Position numbers and translations under genes: made by a program. Of a stretch of DNA of 64,000 nt, positions 27,153 through 36,151 are shown one piece after another. The stretch lies in contig JAYFNB010000024.1 of NCBI GenBank assembly GCA_034933685.1, positions 29,208 to 93,207 of the forward strand. Reading direction: 5' to 3'. This DNA is from UBA8514 sp034933685. GTDB lineage: Bacteria; Bacillota; Clostridia; Lachnospirales; Anaerotignaceae. Under the pieces are notes generated by a model. It saw only the letters and a program-made list of their open reading frames with translations. It ran no database searches and was not told the DNA's origin. Within the stretch, counting starts at the first letter, position 1. Each line of letters opens with the position of its first letter.

Positions 27153-28370
27153 ATGGAAAAGAAGAAAAAAATGTCTTTGGCAGCGTGGATTTTCATTGGG
27201 CTTGCATTGGGTATAGCAGTTGGCATTATGTTTACCGGTAATCCGGATTTTGCAAATAACTACATTAAACCGTTTGGTACTTTGTTTCTAAATTTAATTA
27301 AATTTATTGTTGTGCCAATAGTAATGTTTTCTATTATGACAGGTGTAATTTCTATGAGAGACTTGCACAAGGTTGGCAGTGTTGGTATAAAGACTATTGT
27401 TTATTACATGTGTACAACATCTTTTGCAGTTGCAGTTGGCCTTCTGTTTGCTAATATTTTTAAAGGTTATTTTGTACAGATTTCAACAACTGGACTAGAA
27501 TATTCAGCAGCTGAGGCACCAGGTTTTATGGAAACATTGGTAAATATTTTTCCTAATAATATTATTTCACCCATGAGCAATGCAACTATGCTACAGGTAA
27601 TTGTGATGGCTTTATTCTTCGGCTTTGGCACAATTATGGCTGGTGAAAAAGGAGAGCCATTTGCAAAGTTTATAGAGAGTGCTAATGAAGTTTCAATGCA
27701 GATCATGGGTGCAATAATTAAACTTAGCCCTATAGGTGTATTTTGCCTTATTGTACCAGTTGTTGCTACAAATGGGCCAAGCATATTAGGCAGCCTTGCG
27801 TTAGTATTGATGGTGGCATATATTGCATACATGGCCCATGCAGTGTGCATTTATTCATTAACTTTAAAAGGCTTTGCAGGAATTAGCCCTATAGCATTTT
27901 TTAAGGGCATGATGCCAGCAATTATGATGGCCTTCTCAAGTGCATCTTCAGTTGGTGCATTACCACTTAATATGGAGTGTGTTGAAAAACTGGGTGCACG
28001 CAAGGATGTGGCAAGTTTTGTATTACCACTAGGTGCAACCATAAACATGGACGGAACTGCAATTTATCAAGGTTTATGTGCAGTGTTTATTGCAACTTGC
28101 TATGGCATAGATTTGACACTTACACAGCAGTTAACAATTATTTTAACAGCAACCCTTGCATCAATTGGTACAGCAGGTGTACCGGGTGCAGGAATGATTA
28201 TGCTTGCTATGGTGTTGCAAAGTGTAGGTTTACCTATTGAAGGCATTGCCATTGTTGCTGGTGTAGACAGAATTTTTGATATGGGGCGTACAACGGTAAA
28301 CATCACAGGTGATGCAGCATGTACTCTTATTGTGTCAAAATTGGAAGAAAAGAAAGAGTTAAGAAAGTGA
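27153..28370 (+). CDS. Dicarboxylate/amino acid:cation symporter (DAACS)
   Basis: 405 residues of the GltP/GltT/SstT family with eight membrane helices and two re-entrant hairpins. FSSASSVGALPLNMECVEKLG is the serine-rich hairpin 1; LPLGATINMDGTAIYQG contains the NMDGT cation-binding motif; TAGVPGAGMIMLAMVL is hairpin 2; and DRIFDMGRTTVNITGD carries the substrate-coordinating Asp, Arg and Asn of helix 8. It imports glutamate, aspartate or C4-dicarboxylates with Na+ or H+; choice of substrate cannot be fixed. AAAGGAG precedes ATG. Confidence 0.92.
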   Translation: MEKKKKMSLAAWIFIGLALGIAVGIMFTGNPDFANNYIKPFGTLFLNLIKFIVVPIVMFSIMTGVISMRDLHKVGSVGIKTIVYYMCTTSFAVAVGLLFANIFKGYFVQISTTGLEYSAAEAPGFMETLVNIFPNNIISPMSNATMLQVIVMALFFGFGTIMAGEKGEPFAKFIESANEVSMQIMGAIIKLSPIGVFCLIVPVVATNGPSILGSLALVLMVAYIAYMAHAVCIYSLTLKGFAGISPIAFFKGMMPAIMMAFSSASSVGALPLNMECVEKLGARKDVASFVLPLGATINMDGTAIYQGLCAVFIATCYGIDLTLTQQLTIILTATLASIGTAGVPGAGMIMLAMVLQSVGLPIEGIAIVAGVDRIFDMGRTTVNITGDAACTLIVSKLEEKKELRK

Positions 28371-28395
28371 TTAAAACGATTTAGGATTAGACTAT

Positions 28396-28440
28396 AAAGG
28401 AATGTATGACAAAATTGCCATGCATTCCTTTTATTTTTTT
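28396..28440 (+). terminator. Terminator after the DAACS symporter
   Basis: Thirteen-bp stem AAAGGAATGTATG (one G-U) with a T-rich tail. Confidence 0.85.
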
Positions 28441-28488
28441 CAGATAGTTTGTGTTGCAAAACAGTTGCAGAAATTGTTGTTTGTCGGG

Positions 28489-28515
28489 TAAAAAATTCAA
28501 CTGCTACGCCATAAG
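28489..28515 (+). promoter_or_regulatory. Candidate motility-sigma (sigma-D/28) promoter
   Basis: TAAA, 15-bp spacer, GCCATAAG, against the TAAA-N15-GCCGATAA consensus, 124 bases upstream of a chemoreceptor gene. The -10 lacks the G, so this is a weak match supported by context. Confidence 0.35.
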
Positions 28516-28638
28516 GGCTTTGTCAAAATATGTTGAATTTGGTATGTTGTGGTGATATACTTTCCTTGGGAAAAGGTATTACTTAACGTAATAATGGTAG
28601 GCATATTTTTACTAACGGTTTTTATCGGAGGGGTTATT

Positions 28639-30306
28639 ATGAAAAAATTTAAGCACATGAAAATTTCAGGGAAATTAACAACAGGGTTTCTTATGGTCTC
28701 AATTATTGCGACAGTTATAGGTATGGCTGGAATATATGGGGTTAGAAAAACAAGTGCAAATGCAACTACAAATATTCAAAGTAAAATTCAGCCTATTGAC
28801 GATATCTTTGAAATGGTAGAAAGTGTTTACGATATGCGTGTTCAACTTAGAACTGCTGTCATAAATTACGATAATGCTGAAAAGGTAAAAAGTTGCGAAG
28901 AAAATTTTGCGGCATTGCGAGAAACATATAATGAAAGCTATGATAAGTATTTGCCAACGGTAACGCAGCCAGATACAATATCGATGCTTAATGAAGCGGA
29001 TGATATTTTTAATAATACATTTGTTCCCGTAGCGGAAGAAACTTTTAGGTTGGCAAAACTTGGTCAAATGAAAAATGCTGATAAAGCAGGAGCTACAAGT
29101 TCCGAAGCAATTGGTATTATGATAAGCAATTTAGATAAATGCCTTGATAATAGATTTGAAAGCATTGAAAAAGCGAATTCAGAAAATACAAAGCTTGCAA
29201 ATATTCTAACTGTAATTCTTGTTGGAATTATTGCCATAGGGGTTGCAGTATCTCTATTTTTGGGAAGAAGAATTGCTAAAATGATAAGCGAACCACTTAC
29301 TGCCATGGTTGAAGCTGCAGATAAAATTGCCATGGGCTATACCGATGTAATTATTGAAACTGATAGTGTGGATGAAACAGGTATGCTTGCAAATGAATTC
29401 AGGCGAATGATTGACGGCATAAATAGACAGGCGTTAATTGCTGAAACAATTAGCAAAGCTGATTTTACAGCAAATGTTCAGCTTAGGTCTGAAAAAGATA
29501 CAATGGGAAAAGCACTTAGGGATATAGCTGAATCACTTAATAAGAATTTTAAAGAGATTAAAGCTACAGCAGAACAGATATCAGTTGGTTCTGACCAAGT
29601 GTCAAACGGAGCGCAGGCACTTTCTCAAGGTGCAACAGAGCAGGCTAGTTCCGTTGAGGAACTAGCTGCTTCAATAGGCGAGGTTGCCGTTCAAGTAAAG
29701 GAAAATGCTGATAATGTTGACCTTGCAATGGATTATGTTGAGCAGGCTGGTACTGGTGTTGCACAAAGTAACAGCCAAATGGAAGAGATGCTTTTAGCTA
29801 TGAACGATATAAATAATTCATCCAGTGAAATTTCAAAAATAATTAAAGTTATTGATGAGATTGCTTTTCAAACCAATATCCTTGCTCTAAATGCTGCTGT
29901 TGAAGCGGCGAGGGCAGGTACCGCTGGAAAGGGCTTTGCCGTTGTTGCAGATGAAGTTAGAAATTTAGCGCAGAAAAGTGCAGCGGCAGCAAACCAAACT
30001 ACTTTGCTTATTGAAGGTTCAGTGAATTCTGTTAAAAAGGGTTCAGAAATTGCAGAAACAACAGCTAAATCCCTTGCTGATGTAGCTGTAAAAGCCGCCC
30101 TTGTGAGTGATACAATTGAAAAAATCGCAGAAGCATCAAAGCAACAGGCAGATTCTCTTCAACAGATAAATACTGGTGTTGAACAGATTTCGGCTGTTAT
30201 ACAAACTAATTCGGCAACTGCTGAAGAAAGTGCAGCTACAAGCGAGGAACTTTCAGGACAGGCATCAGTGCTTATGAATATGGTCGATAGAATGAATTTA
30301 AAATAG
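28639..30306 (+). CDS. Methyl-accepting chemotaxis protein
   Basis: 555 residues. Two membrane helices (MVSIIATVIGMAGIYGV near 15-35 and NILTVILVGIIAIGVAVSLFL near 190-212) flank an extracellular four-helix-bundle sensor (4HB_MCP type). A HAMP domain follows (RIAKMISEPLTAMVEAADKIA), then the long cytoplasmic coiled coil with hairpin tip EIAFQTNILALNAAVEAARA that contacts CheA and CheW. The start at 28639 follows GGAGGGG by 6 nt; an upstream in-frame GTG at 28549 would add a hydrophobic 30-residue extension without ribosome site. Confidence 0.9.
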   Translation: MKKFKHMKISGKLTTGFLMVSIIATVIGMAGIYGVRKTSANATTNIQSKIQPIDDIFEMVESVYDMRVQLRTAVINYDNAEKVKSCEENFAALRETYNESYDKYLPTVTQPDTISMLNEADDIFNNTFVPVAEETFRLAKLGQMKNADKAGATSSEAIGIMISNLDKCLDNRFESIEKANSENTKLANILTVILVGIIAIGVAVSLFLGRRIAKMISEPLTAMVEAADKIAMGYTDVIIETDSVDETGMLANEFRRMIDGINRQALIAETISKADFTANVQLRSEKDTMGKALRDIAESLNKNFKEIKATAEQISVGSDQVSNGAQALSQGATEQASSVEELAASIGEVAVQVKENADNVDLAMDYVEQAGTGVAQSNSQMEEMLLAMNDINNSSSEISKIIKVIDEIAFQTNILALNAAVEAARAGTAGKGFAVVADEVRNLAQKSAAAANQTTLLIEGSVNSVKKGSEIAETTAKSLADVAVKAALVSDTIEKIAEASKQQADSLQQINTGVEQISAVIQTNSATAEESAATSEELSGQASVLMNMVDRMNLK

Positions 30307-30365
30307 CATATTGTTAAGGAAATGCATAATATACATACATATTTATTTAAAAGGATGTTATCTGA

Positions 30366-30857
30366 ATGAATTTTTATTCCTTTAGCGGAACGGTTACATC
30401 TATTAGTGATTTTATGACATCTTCTGATGACTATGAAGGTTGTTACAAAATAATGAGTGTCGATGATACGCAAGGAAGGTTAGTAAATTTTGTTATTGCA
30501 CCAACAACTTATTTTGTAAAGCAGGAAATGGTTTTGGTAGGGGATAGGGTAACCGGATATTATGATGGTGATGCGCCTGTGCCTTTGATTTATCCTCCGC
30601 AATACAGGGCGCTGATAGTAGTAAAAAACAGCAGTTCTGGGAATTTTAAGGTTGACTACTTTGATTGCAATTTAGTTAGCAGTGACGGTAAATTAAAATT
30701 AAATATTTCAAACAAAACTAAGATTACATTGATAAACGGGCAAGCGTTTTCTAAAAGCCCTGCAAACCGAAATCTTATAGTTGTTTATAGTGCTTCAACA
30801 AGAAGTATTCCGGCACTAACAACACCTAGTGAAATAATAGTGTGGTGCTCAATATAA
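30366..30857 (+). CDS. Conserved hypothetical protein, 163 aa
   Basis: I do not recognise the family. The sequence is soluble, beta-rich and without signal peptide. The N-terminal part (FYSFSGTVTSISDF...) followed by VGDRVTGYYDGDAPVPLIYPPQY looks like a small OB-like or SH3-like barrel with a proline-rich loop, and the second half (about 80-163) reads as another beta domain. AAAGGATG precedes ATG by 7 nt. It lies between a chemoreceptor and spoIVA; spacing (59 bases) would allow cotranscription with the chemoreceptor. Confidence 0.65.
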   Translation: MNFYSFSGTVTSISDFMTSSDDYEGCYKIMSVDDTQGRLVNFVIAPTTYFVKQEMVLVGDRVTGYYDGDAPVPLIYPPQYRALIVVKNSSSGNFKVDYFDCNLVSSDGKLKLNISNKTKITLINGQAFSKSPANRNLIVVYSASTRSIPALTTPSEIIVWCSI

Positions 30858-30930
30858 ATGGTGCCTAAATTATGTTTGCAATAAGGATATTAGCATTATA
30901 ATTAAAATTTTGTTTATAAATTGAATATAC

Positions 30931-30989
30931 AAAAAAACCTTCACATATATTAAATTGTATGGATACATTTTATATGAGGAGGTTTTTTT
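30931..30989 (+). promoter_or_regulatory. Hairpin burying the spoIVA ribosome site
   Basis: Arm 30931-30949 (AAAAAAACCTTCACATATA) pairs with 30971-30989 over 19 positions with one G-U and one mismatch. The 3' arm contains GAGGAGG and ends immediately before ATG at 30990. It could hide the ribosome site, or work as terminator for upstream transcription, since a T7 tract closes it. Confidence 0.55.
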
Positions 30990-32468
30990 ATGGAGCAATA
31001 CGATATTTATAAAGACATTGCAGAGAGAACAGACGGAAATATATACATAGGCGTTATTGGTGGAGTTCGTACGGGTAAATCTACATTTATTAAGAGGTTT
31101 ATGGATTTGGTTGTGCTTAAAAATATTGAGGACGAGTACACAAGGGCACGAACAAAAGATGAATTGCCCCAAAGTGCGTCAGGAAAAGCAATTATGACTA
31201 CAGAACCAAAATTTATACCAAACGAACCTGTTAAAATTACTGTTGGCGACAACATAAGTCTTAATGTACGCATGATAGACTGTGTTGGATATTTGGTAAA
31301 GGGTGCAGAGGGACATATGGACGGCGATGAACCACGTATGGTAAACACTCCATGGAGTTCAGAGCCTATGCCATTTGAAAAAGCAGCGGAATTGGGAACA
31401 CAAAAGGTTATTAATGATCATTCCACAATAGGAATAGTTGTTACAACCGATGGAAGTATAACAGACATACCTATAGAAAATTATAAAGATGCTGAAATTA
31501 GGGTTATTGGTGAGCTTAAAACTCTTAACAAGCCATTTATTGTACTGCTAAATTCTACTCATCCATATTCTGCAGAAACAACACAGCTTAAACAAAAAAT
31601 GGAAGAAGAATATGAAGTTGCAGTTTTGCCGGTTAACTGCGCTCAGCTTAAAGAGGATGATATTAAGGAGATTTTGGAGAATGTTCTTCTTCAATTTCCG
31701 GTTATGGAAGTTTGCTTTAATTTGCCTAATTGGTTAGATACATTGGAATTTGACCATTACATAAAAAAAGACCTTTCAAATGCTTTTAAGGCAATGATGA
31801 AAAATATAAATAAGATTGACGATGTTAAAAAGGCTGTTGAACTTTTGGAGGATAGCCCTTTCATACGAAAAGCCTACATTGATGAAATTAGTCTTGGAAA
31901 TGGCAGTGCGGTGGCTGAAATAGCTATGGAGGATGGCTTATTCTACAAAGTTTTAAGTGAAACACTTAATATTCCTTTGGAAAATGATTACCAGCTTATA
32001 TCTGTAATTAAGGAATTATCAGGGGTAAGGGAAGGGTACGAAAAGATGAAGCTTGCTATGGCAGATGCGCAAAGAAAGGGTTATGGTATTGTTGTGCCAC
32101 AGTTTAGTGACATTGTTTTAGATGAGCCAGAACTTTATAGGCAAGGTTCGCGCTATGGAATTCGTCTTAAAGCAAAAGGACGAAGCATGCACCTGATCAA
32201 GGCAGATATTGAAGCCGAGGTTAACCCAATTATCGGCAGTGAGGAGCAGACAATAAGTTATATTGAAGAACTGAAAAAGGAATATAAAGAAAATCCCCAG
32301 AAGATTTGGGAACTTAATTTGTTTGGCAGAAGTCTTGAATCTTTGGTTACTGAGGGCATGAACAATAAGCTGTACAGAATGCCTCAAGATGCACAGTTTA
32401 AGCTTCAAGAAACGCTGGAAAAAATCATTAATGAGGGAAGCGGCGGTCTAATTTGTATTTTACTCTAA
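30990..32468 (+). CDS. spoIVA: Stage IV sporulation protein A, spore-coat ATPase
   Basis: 492 residues. SpoIVA is made in the mother cell, hydrolyses ATP and polymerises into the basement layer of the spore coat, anchored by SpoVM. Walker A GVRTGKST (about 25-32), sensor TTEPKFIPNEP, Walker B-type MIDCVGYLV, and LVTEGMNNKLYRMPQ plus the hydrophobic C-terminal end GGLICILL are all present; length equals the family's. GAGGAGG lies in a hairpin before ATG. Sigma-E control is expected from B. subtilis; I could not place a convincing sigma-E promoter. Confidence 0.96.
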   Translation: MEQYDIYKDIAERTDGNIYIGVIGGVRTGKSTFIKRFMDLVVLKNIEDEYTRARTKDELPQSASGKAIMTTEPKFIPNEPVKITVGDNISLNVRMIDCVGYLVKGAEGHMDGDEPRMVNTPWSSEPMPFEKAAELGTQKVINDHSTIGIVVTTDGSITDIPIENYKDAEIRVIGELKTLNKPFIVLLNSTHPYSAETTQLKQKMEEEYEVAVLPVNCAQLKEDDIKEILENVLLQFPVMEVCFNLPNWLDTLEFDHYIKKDLSNAFKAMMKNINKIDDVKKAVELLEDSPFIRKAYIDEISLGNGSAVAEIAMEDGLFYKVLSETLNIPLENDYQLISVIKELSGVREGYEKMKLAMADAQRKGYGIVVPQFSDIVLDEPELYRQGSRYGIRLKAKGRSMHLIKADIEAEVNPIIGSEEQTISYIEELKKEYKENPQKIWELNLFGRSLESLVTEGMNNKLYRMPQDAQFKLQETLEKIINEGSGGLICILL

Positions 32469-32544
32469 ATCAACAAAAAGGTTCTTTAAAAGTGTTTTTC
32501 ATTATCTTTAATTAGCTCATTCAAGTTGATATTAAACTATTTCC

Positions 32545-32590
32545 AGCCTCTAAATGGATATAAAATCGGTTTGGAGGCTCTATTATTTTA
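32545..32590 (+). terminator. Terminator after spoIVA
   Basis: AGCCTC with TAAA extension pairs with TTTGGAGGCT around a 15-nt loop, then an A/T-rich tail. Confidence 0.6.
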
Positions 32591-32726
32591 AAATATTAAT
32601 TTCCGGGGTGCATTGGAAGTAGAGTTACTCAAAAAGAACACAAATTTTTTGATAGGTGTATCTTTGTTATTGTTCATATAATTTAGCATGAAGAAAAAAT
32701 AGCTAGTATCACATACTTTAATATGA

Positions 32727-33364
32727 ATGGCTGCAGCTCTTGATTTTTTGCGAACTGACACTGAAAAATTTTCCAACAAATTAATTCATGTTGGTGTGCC
32801 TGTTTTGTTTAAAGAATTTCAGTGACCATGGCTTACACATCGTGGTTATAAAAAGGAACCACAAGAGGTAATGCAATTTATAAACAGTTACTGGAAACAG
32901 GTTTTTGTAACTGCGGGGCTTGGAATGGAAGGTTTTAAGAAGGGATTGAAAGGTTTTTATTCGTTTACTTTTCAGAATGGCTTTTTATGCCAAAATTGCA
33001 TTTATTCTATGTTCATGGACATTTAAGGTATGAGAAACATGGAACATCTATTTATGTTTTGATGAGTGAGAACGACCAACGGGATAGTTCAATAAACTCT
33101 GAAACAACTCAATTTTATATAAACCACTTTAAAAATTATAATAACATCAAAGGTGATGAAATTAGCTATAGAAATTAAAGATTTCAAGATTATGTATGGC
33201 AAAATGAAGCAGGGGTGCGAATGGTGCAATACACCATTGCAGATGAGATGCCACATACAACTACACCTGATATAGGCTTTAAATTATATGACTGTATGAG
33301 CAAGTTCAGCCGTGGAAACAATGGCGAAGTTGTTTATGTCGGAGGTGTTTATAAAGCAAAGTAA
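32727..33364 (+). pseudogene. Decayed alpha/beta-hydrolase (esterase) sequence
   Basis: Three pieces remain. Frame one, from 32727, reads ALDFLRTDTEKFSNKLIHVG, like the LRDEGExYAxxL region of HSL-type esterases, a TGA at 32823, then THRGYKKEPQEVMQFI. From 32987 another frame gives YVLMSENDQRDS, a TAA at 33176, and DYVWQNEAGVRMVQYTI ... MPHTTTPDIGFKLYD ending at 33364, like the C-terminus (catalytic Asp and His region) of PHB-depolymerase-like esterases. At least two stops and one frame change; possibly two different esterase remnants joined. Confidence 0.6.
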
Positions 33365-33400
33365 AAAATAAGGCAGAGTATTTCCCTCTGCCTTATTTTT
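33364..33400. terminator. Bidirectional terminator
   Basis: Fifteen-bp stem AAAAATAAGGCAGAG and complement with a 7-nt loop. Separates the esterase remnant from the convergent membrane-protein gene, whose stop it overlaps. Confidence 0.9.
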
Positions 33401-33821
33401 ATACAAAAACCTTATGAAGGTAACCCCAGTATAAGTAATTTAATGTATATACAATCAACAGTAAGTTTACTGTGCAAGTAATTGTAAGAAGTAGTCTTAT
33501 TTTTGACTGTAAAGATTTTTTAAGACAGTTATAAAAAACGTTGTAAAAAACAGGTGCCAAAACCATACCTGCCGCAATGGTTACAAGCCATCTAATTCCG
33601 CCAAATGGAATAAAAGTGGCGATTATAAGTGCGCCCATGTTTATTCCAGCGGTAACTGCAAAATGCTTTTTGGTAACATCAAGGTCTGTACGGTCAATTT
33701 CCTGCGTGCTTTCGTCAATAAAACCCTGCCTTTTATTCCACAATTTGTTACTTTGTCTATCTAGCATAAATGCTATTGCATAACCAACTGCCCAAAGCAC
33801 AAGTCCTCTAATTAGTCCCAA
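33399..33821 (-). CDS. Hypothetical membrane protein, about 140 aa
   Basis: Not recognised. Four hydrophobic stretches are visible (LIRGLVLWAVGYAIAFML; INMGALIIATFIPF; WLVTIAAGMVLAPVFYNVFY; LLTITCTVNLLLIVYTLNYLYW) with a polar loop after the first (DRQSNKLWNKRQGFIDESTQ). The frame opens at an ATG at 33854 without ribosome site; AAAGGAG inside the frame is well placed for a TTG at 33821, which I prefer. Single gene. Confidence 0.6.
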   Translation of the reverse strand: MGLIRGLVLWAVGYAIAFMLDRQSNKLWNKRQGFIDESTQEIDRTDLDVTKKHFAVTAGINMGALIIATFIPFGGIRWLVTIAAGMVLAPVFYNVFYNCLKKSLQSKIRLLLTITCTVNLLLIVYTLNYLYWGYLHKVFV

Positions 33822-34006
33822 AACAATCGCTCCTTTAAAATTATATTTCTTCATTATATCTCAAAACCTATGCCATTACAACAAATATAGAGATGTTACT
33901 GTAAATATTAAATATTTATTAATCCAATTTATTCCATTGAAATTTAAGGGAAAAATGCTTATAATTAGCATGGAATTAAATATTTAACATAATAGGAGAT
34001 TTTTAT

Positions 34007-35665
34007 ATGAAAAAGCTTATCATCATGTTTTTGGCAATGTCAATGATATTTAGTTTAGTAGCTATCCCTGTTTTCGCATCGGATAATACCGATGACATGA
34101 GGGCCGTTTGGGTTTCATCAATATATAATATAGACTTTCCGGCGGTGGCAAACAAAGGTAATGCTGTGGCACAAAAGGCAGAGTTTTCGGACAAACTTGA
34201 TAAATTCAAGGCTGCGGGCATAAATACTGTTATTGTGCAGGTACGACCTAAAGGAGATGCGCTGTATTCATCAAGTCTTAACCCATGGAGTGAGGTGCTT
34301 ACAGGAACTCAGGGAAAAAATCCTGGTTATGACCCATTGGAATATATGGTTCAGGAAGTACATAAACGTGGCATGGAGATACATGCTTGGCTTAATCCAT
34401 ACAGAATAACCACATCTGGAACAGATGTAGCGGTACTTGCAGATGAAAATATTGCTAAACAACACCCAGATTGGCTTTTAGAATATAAAAATGCATTAAC
34501 TCTTGACCCTGCAAATGAAGGCGTTAAGCAGTTTATTTGTGATACAGTTGCAGAGATTGTAAACAATTACGATGTTGACGGTATACATTTTGATGATTAT
34601 TTTTATCCTTCAGGATATCCGCTTAAAGATGGTGAAACTTTGGAGGGAAGCGAAGCTAACCAGCGTCGTGCTGACGTAAATGACCTAATAAAACGAGTTC
34701 ATAATATTGTTAAAAGCTGTAATCCCTCAGTGATTTTTGGTGTAAGTCCTATGGGAATATATAAAGATACAACAACTAGTAGCTATTCAATTAAAGGTGG
34801 GGAAAGCTATTACAACGTGTTTGCTGATACTCTTGCTTGGGTAAACAATGGTTGGGTAGATTATATTGTTCCACAGGTTTACTGGGAAACTACACATGCC
34901 ACAGCTGCTTATGAAAATGTGGTTGACTGGTGGAATAACCAAATGAATGGAACTAATGTTAAGCTTTACATAGGAGAAGCAATTTACAAGGACGCCGTAG
35001 CGGCAGAAATTGGAACACATCTTTCAATTTGCGATAAATATCCAAATGTAAATGGGAATTTTTACTTTAGTTCAACTAACCTTTTAGCAAACAGGAAAGG
35101 GTGTTTGGATACTTTAACAAAAATCTATAATTCATCAGCAAATGTTACAGCGCCAACCGAGGTAGATAAAGATAATTCACCTAATAAAAATTCAACAACG
35201 GCAATAAACCCATCGGGTAGTTCCAAAACTGTTGAGGCAGTAAGCAACAAAGCAAAGGTACTTGTGGACGGAAATGAGGCCGAATTTGAGGCTTATAATA
35301 TTGAAGGCTACAATTTTTTTAAGCTTAGGGATATCGCATATGCACTAAGAGAAACAGATAAGCAGTTTGACACCATTTGGAATGAAGAAGCTCAAGCAAT
35401 AAATATGGTTACACAAAAACCATATAAAGTGGTAGGCGGAGAGCTTGCATCAAGTAGTTCTGCAAAAGATAAAACAGCTGTAAAATCTGAGGCATTACTT
35501 CAGGTTAACGGTATTCGCACACATTGCGATGTGTACAATATAGATGGATACAGTTATTTTAAATTAAGAGATGTTGCGCAGGCTATTAATTTTGGTGTAT
35601 CATGGAGCGAGGAACAGAACACAATTGGCATTGTAACATTAGTTGGATTTATTGGTAATAATTAG
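34007..35665 (+). CDS. Secreted glycoside-hydrolase-like protein (GHL10/DUF187) with stalk-type C-terminus
   Basis: 552 residues. A signal peptide (KKLIIMFLAMSMIFSLVAIPVFA) is cleaved near residue 24. Residues about 27-370 form a TIM barrel of the DUF187/GHL10 family (MRAVWVSSIYNIDFP, WLNPYRITTSG, DGIHFDDYFYP, YIVPQVYWE), related to enzymes acting on cell-wall or surface glycans. The C-terminal region (about 415-545) contains two copies of a copper amine oxidase N-domain-like motif (GYNFFKLRDIAYALRE and GYSYFKLRDVAQAINF), probably for cell-surface display. AGGAG precedes ATG. Confidence 0.88.
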   Translation: MKKLIIMFLAMSMIFSLVAIPVFASDNTDDMRAVWVSSIYNIDFPAVANKGNAVAQKAEFSDKLDKFKAAGINTVIVQVRPKGDALYSSSLNPWSEVLTGTQGKNPGYDPLEYMVQEVHKRGMEIHAWLNPYRITTSGTDVAVLADENIAKQHPDWLLEYKNALTLDPANEGVKQFICDTVAEIVNNYDVDGIHFDDYFYPSGYPLKDGETLEGSEANQRRADVNDLIKRVHNIVKSCNPSVIFGVSPMGIYKDTTTSSYSIKGGESYYNVFADTLAWVNNGWVDYIVPQVYWETTHATAAYENVVDWWNNQMNGTNVKLYIGEAIYKDAVAAEIGTHLSICDKYPNVNGNFYFSSTNLLANRKGCLDTLTKIYNSSANVTAPTEVDKDNSPNKNSTTAINPSGSSKTVEAVSNKAKVLVDGNEAEFEAYNIEGYNFFKLRDIAYALRETDKQFDTIWNEEAQAINMVTQKPYKVVGGELASSSSAKDKTAVKSEALLQVNGIRTHCDVYNIDGYSYFKLRDVAQAINFGVSWSEEQNTIGIVTLVGFIGNN

Positions 35666-35687
35666 TAGATTTGATTTTGCATATATT

Positions 35688-35728
35688 AAAAGCGGTAATC
35701 ACAAATAGTTTATGGTTACCGCTTTTTT
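35688..35728 (+). terminator. Terminator after the GHL10 gene
   Basis: AAAAGCGGTAA stem with its complement and a T6 tail, facing padR. Confidence 0.85.
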
Positions 35729-35744
35729 CTTTCAAGAACAAAGC

Positions 35745-36050
35745 CTAAACAATTTCCTTTGTTAGCTCAGCTATTTTTGATTTTGCTTGTTCCAAAACAA
35801 TCTCTCCTGAAGGCGTTATTGAATAATATTTTCGAATTTTACCACTTATAATTTCTTCTTTTACACTAAGTACACCATTTTTCTCCATTCCGTGCAGAAT
35901 AGGATACAATGTTCCTGCACTTATATCATAACCGTGTTCCTTTAATTCATCAATCATCCAAGAACCGTAAAACGGTTCTTTTTTTGCATGATGAAGTATA
36001 TGAATTTGAATAAATCCTAAAAATAATTTCCTTAAAATAGGCTCTTGCAT
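35745..36050 (-). CDS. PadR-family transcriptional regulator
   Basis: 101 residues: winged helix with GSWMIDELKEHGYDISAGTLYPILHGMEKNGVL, the PadR signature (GTLYPxLxxLE), then a beta wing (EEIISGKIRKYYSITPSGE) and a short C-terminal dimerisation helix. The start at 36050 has AGGAGGAAACG in front. Divergent from an iron-exporter pair with a palindrome between, so it probably represses that pair and itself. The inducer is unknown. Confidence 0.88.
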   Translation of the reverse strand: MQEPILRKLFLGFIQIHILHHAKKEPFYGSWMIDELKEHGYDISAGTLYPILHGMEKNGVLSVKEEIISGKIRKYYSITPSGEIVLEQAKSKIAELTKEIV

Positions 36051-36076
36051 TTCGTTTCCTCCTGTGATAGAATTTA

Positions 36077-36095
36077 GATATCGAAATTCGATATC
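36077..36095. promoter_or_regulatory. Palindromic operator between padR and fetAB
   Basis: Perfect 9-bp arms GATATCGAA and TTCGATATC around one A. It lies 27 bases from the padR start and 57 from the fetA start, the expected place for a PadR dimer. Confidence 0.65.
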
Positions 36096-36151
36096 GATTG
36101 TAGTTATATAAATTTTACTACATTTATCAACTAAAATCAAGGAGGAATTAT

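Noticed and set aside
30870..31172. Minus-strand frame over the spoIVA start
   Set aside because: Antisense shadow without ribosome site or motif.
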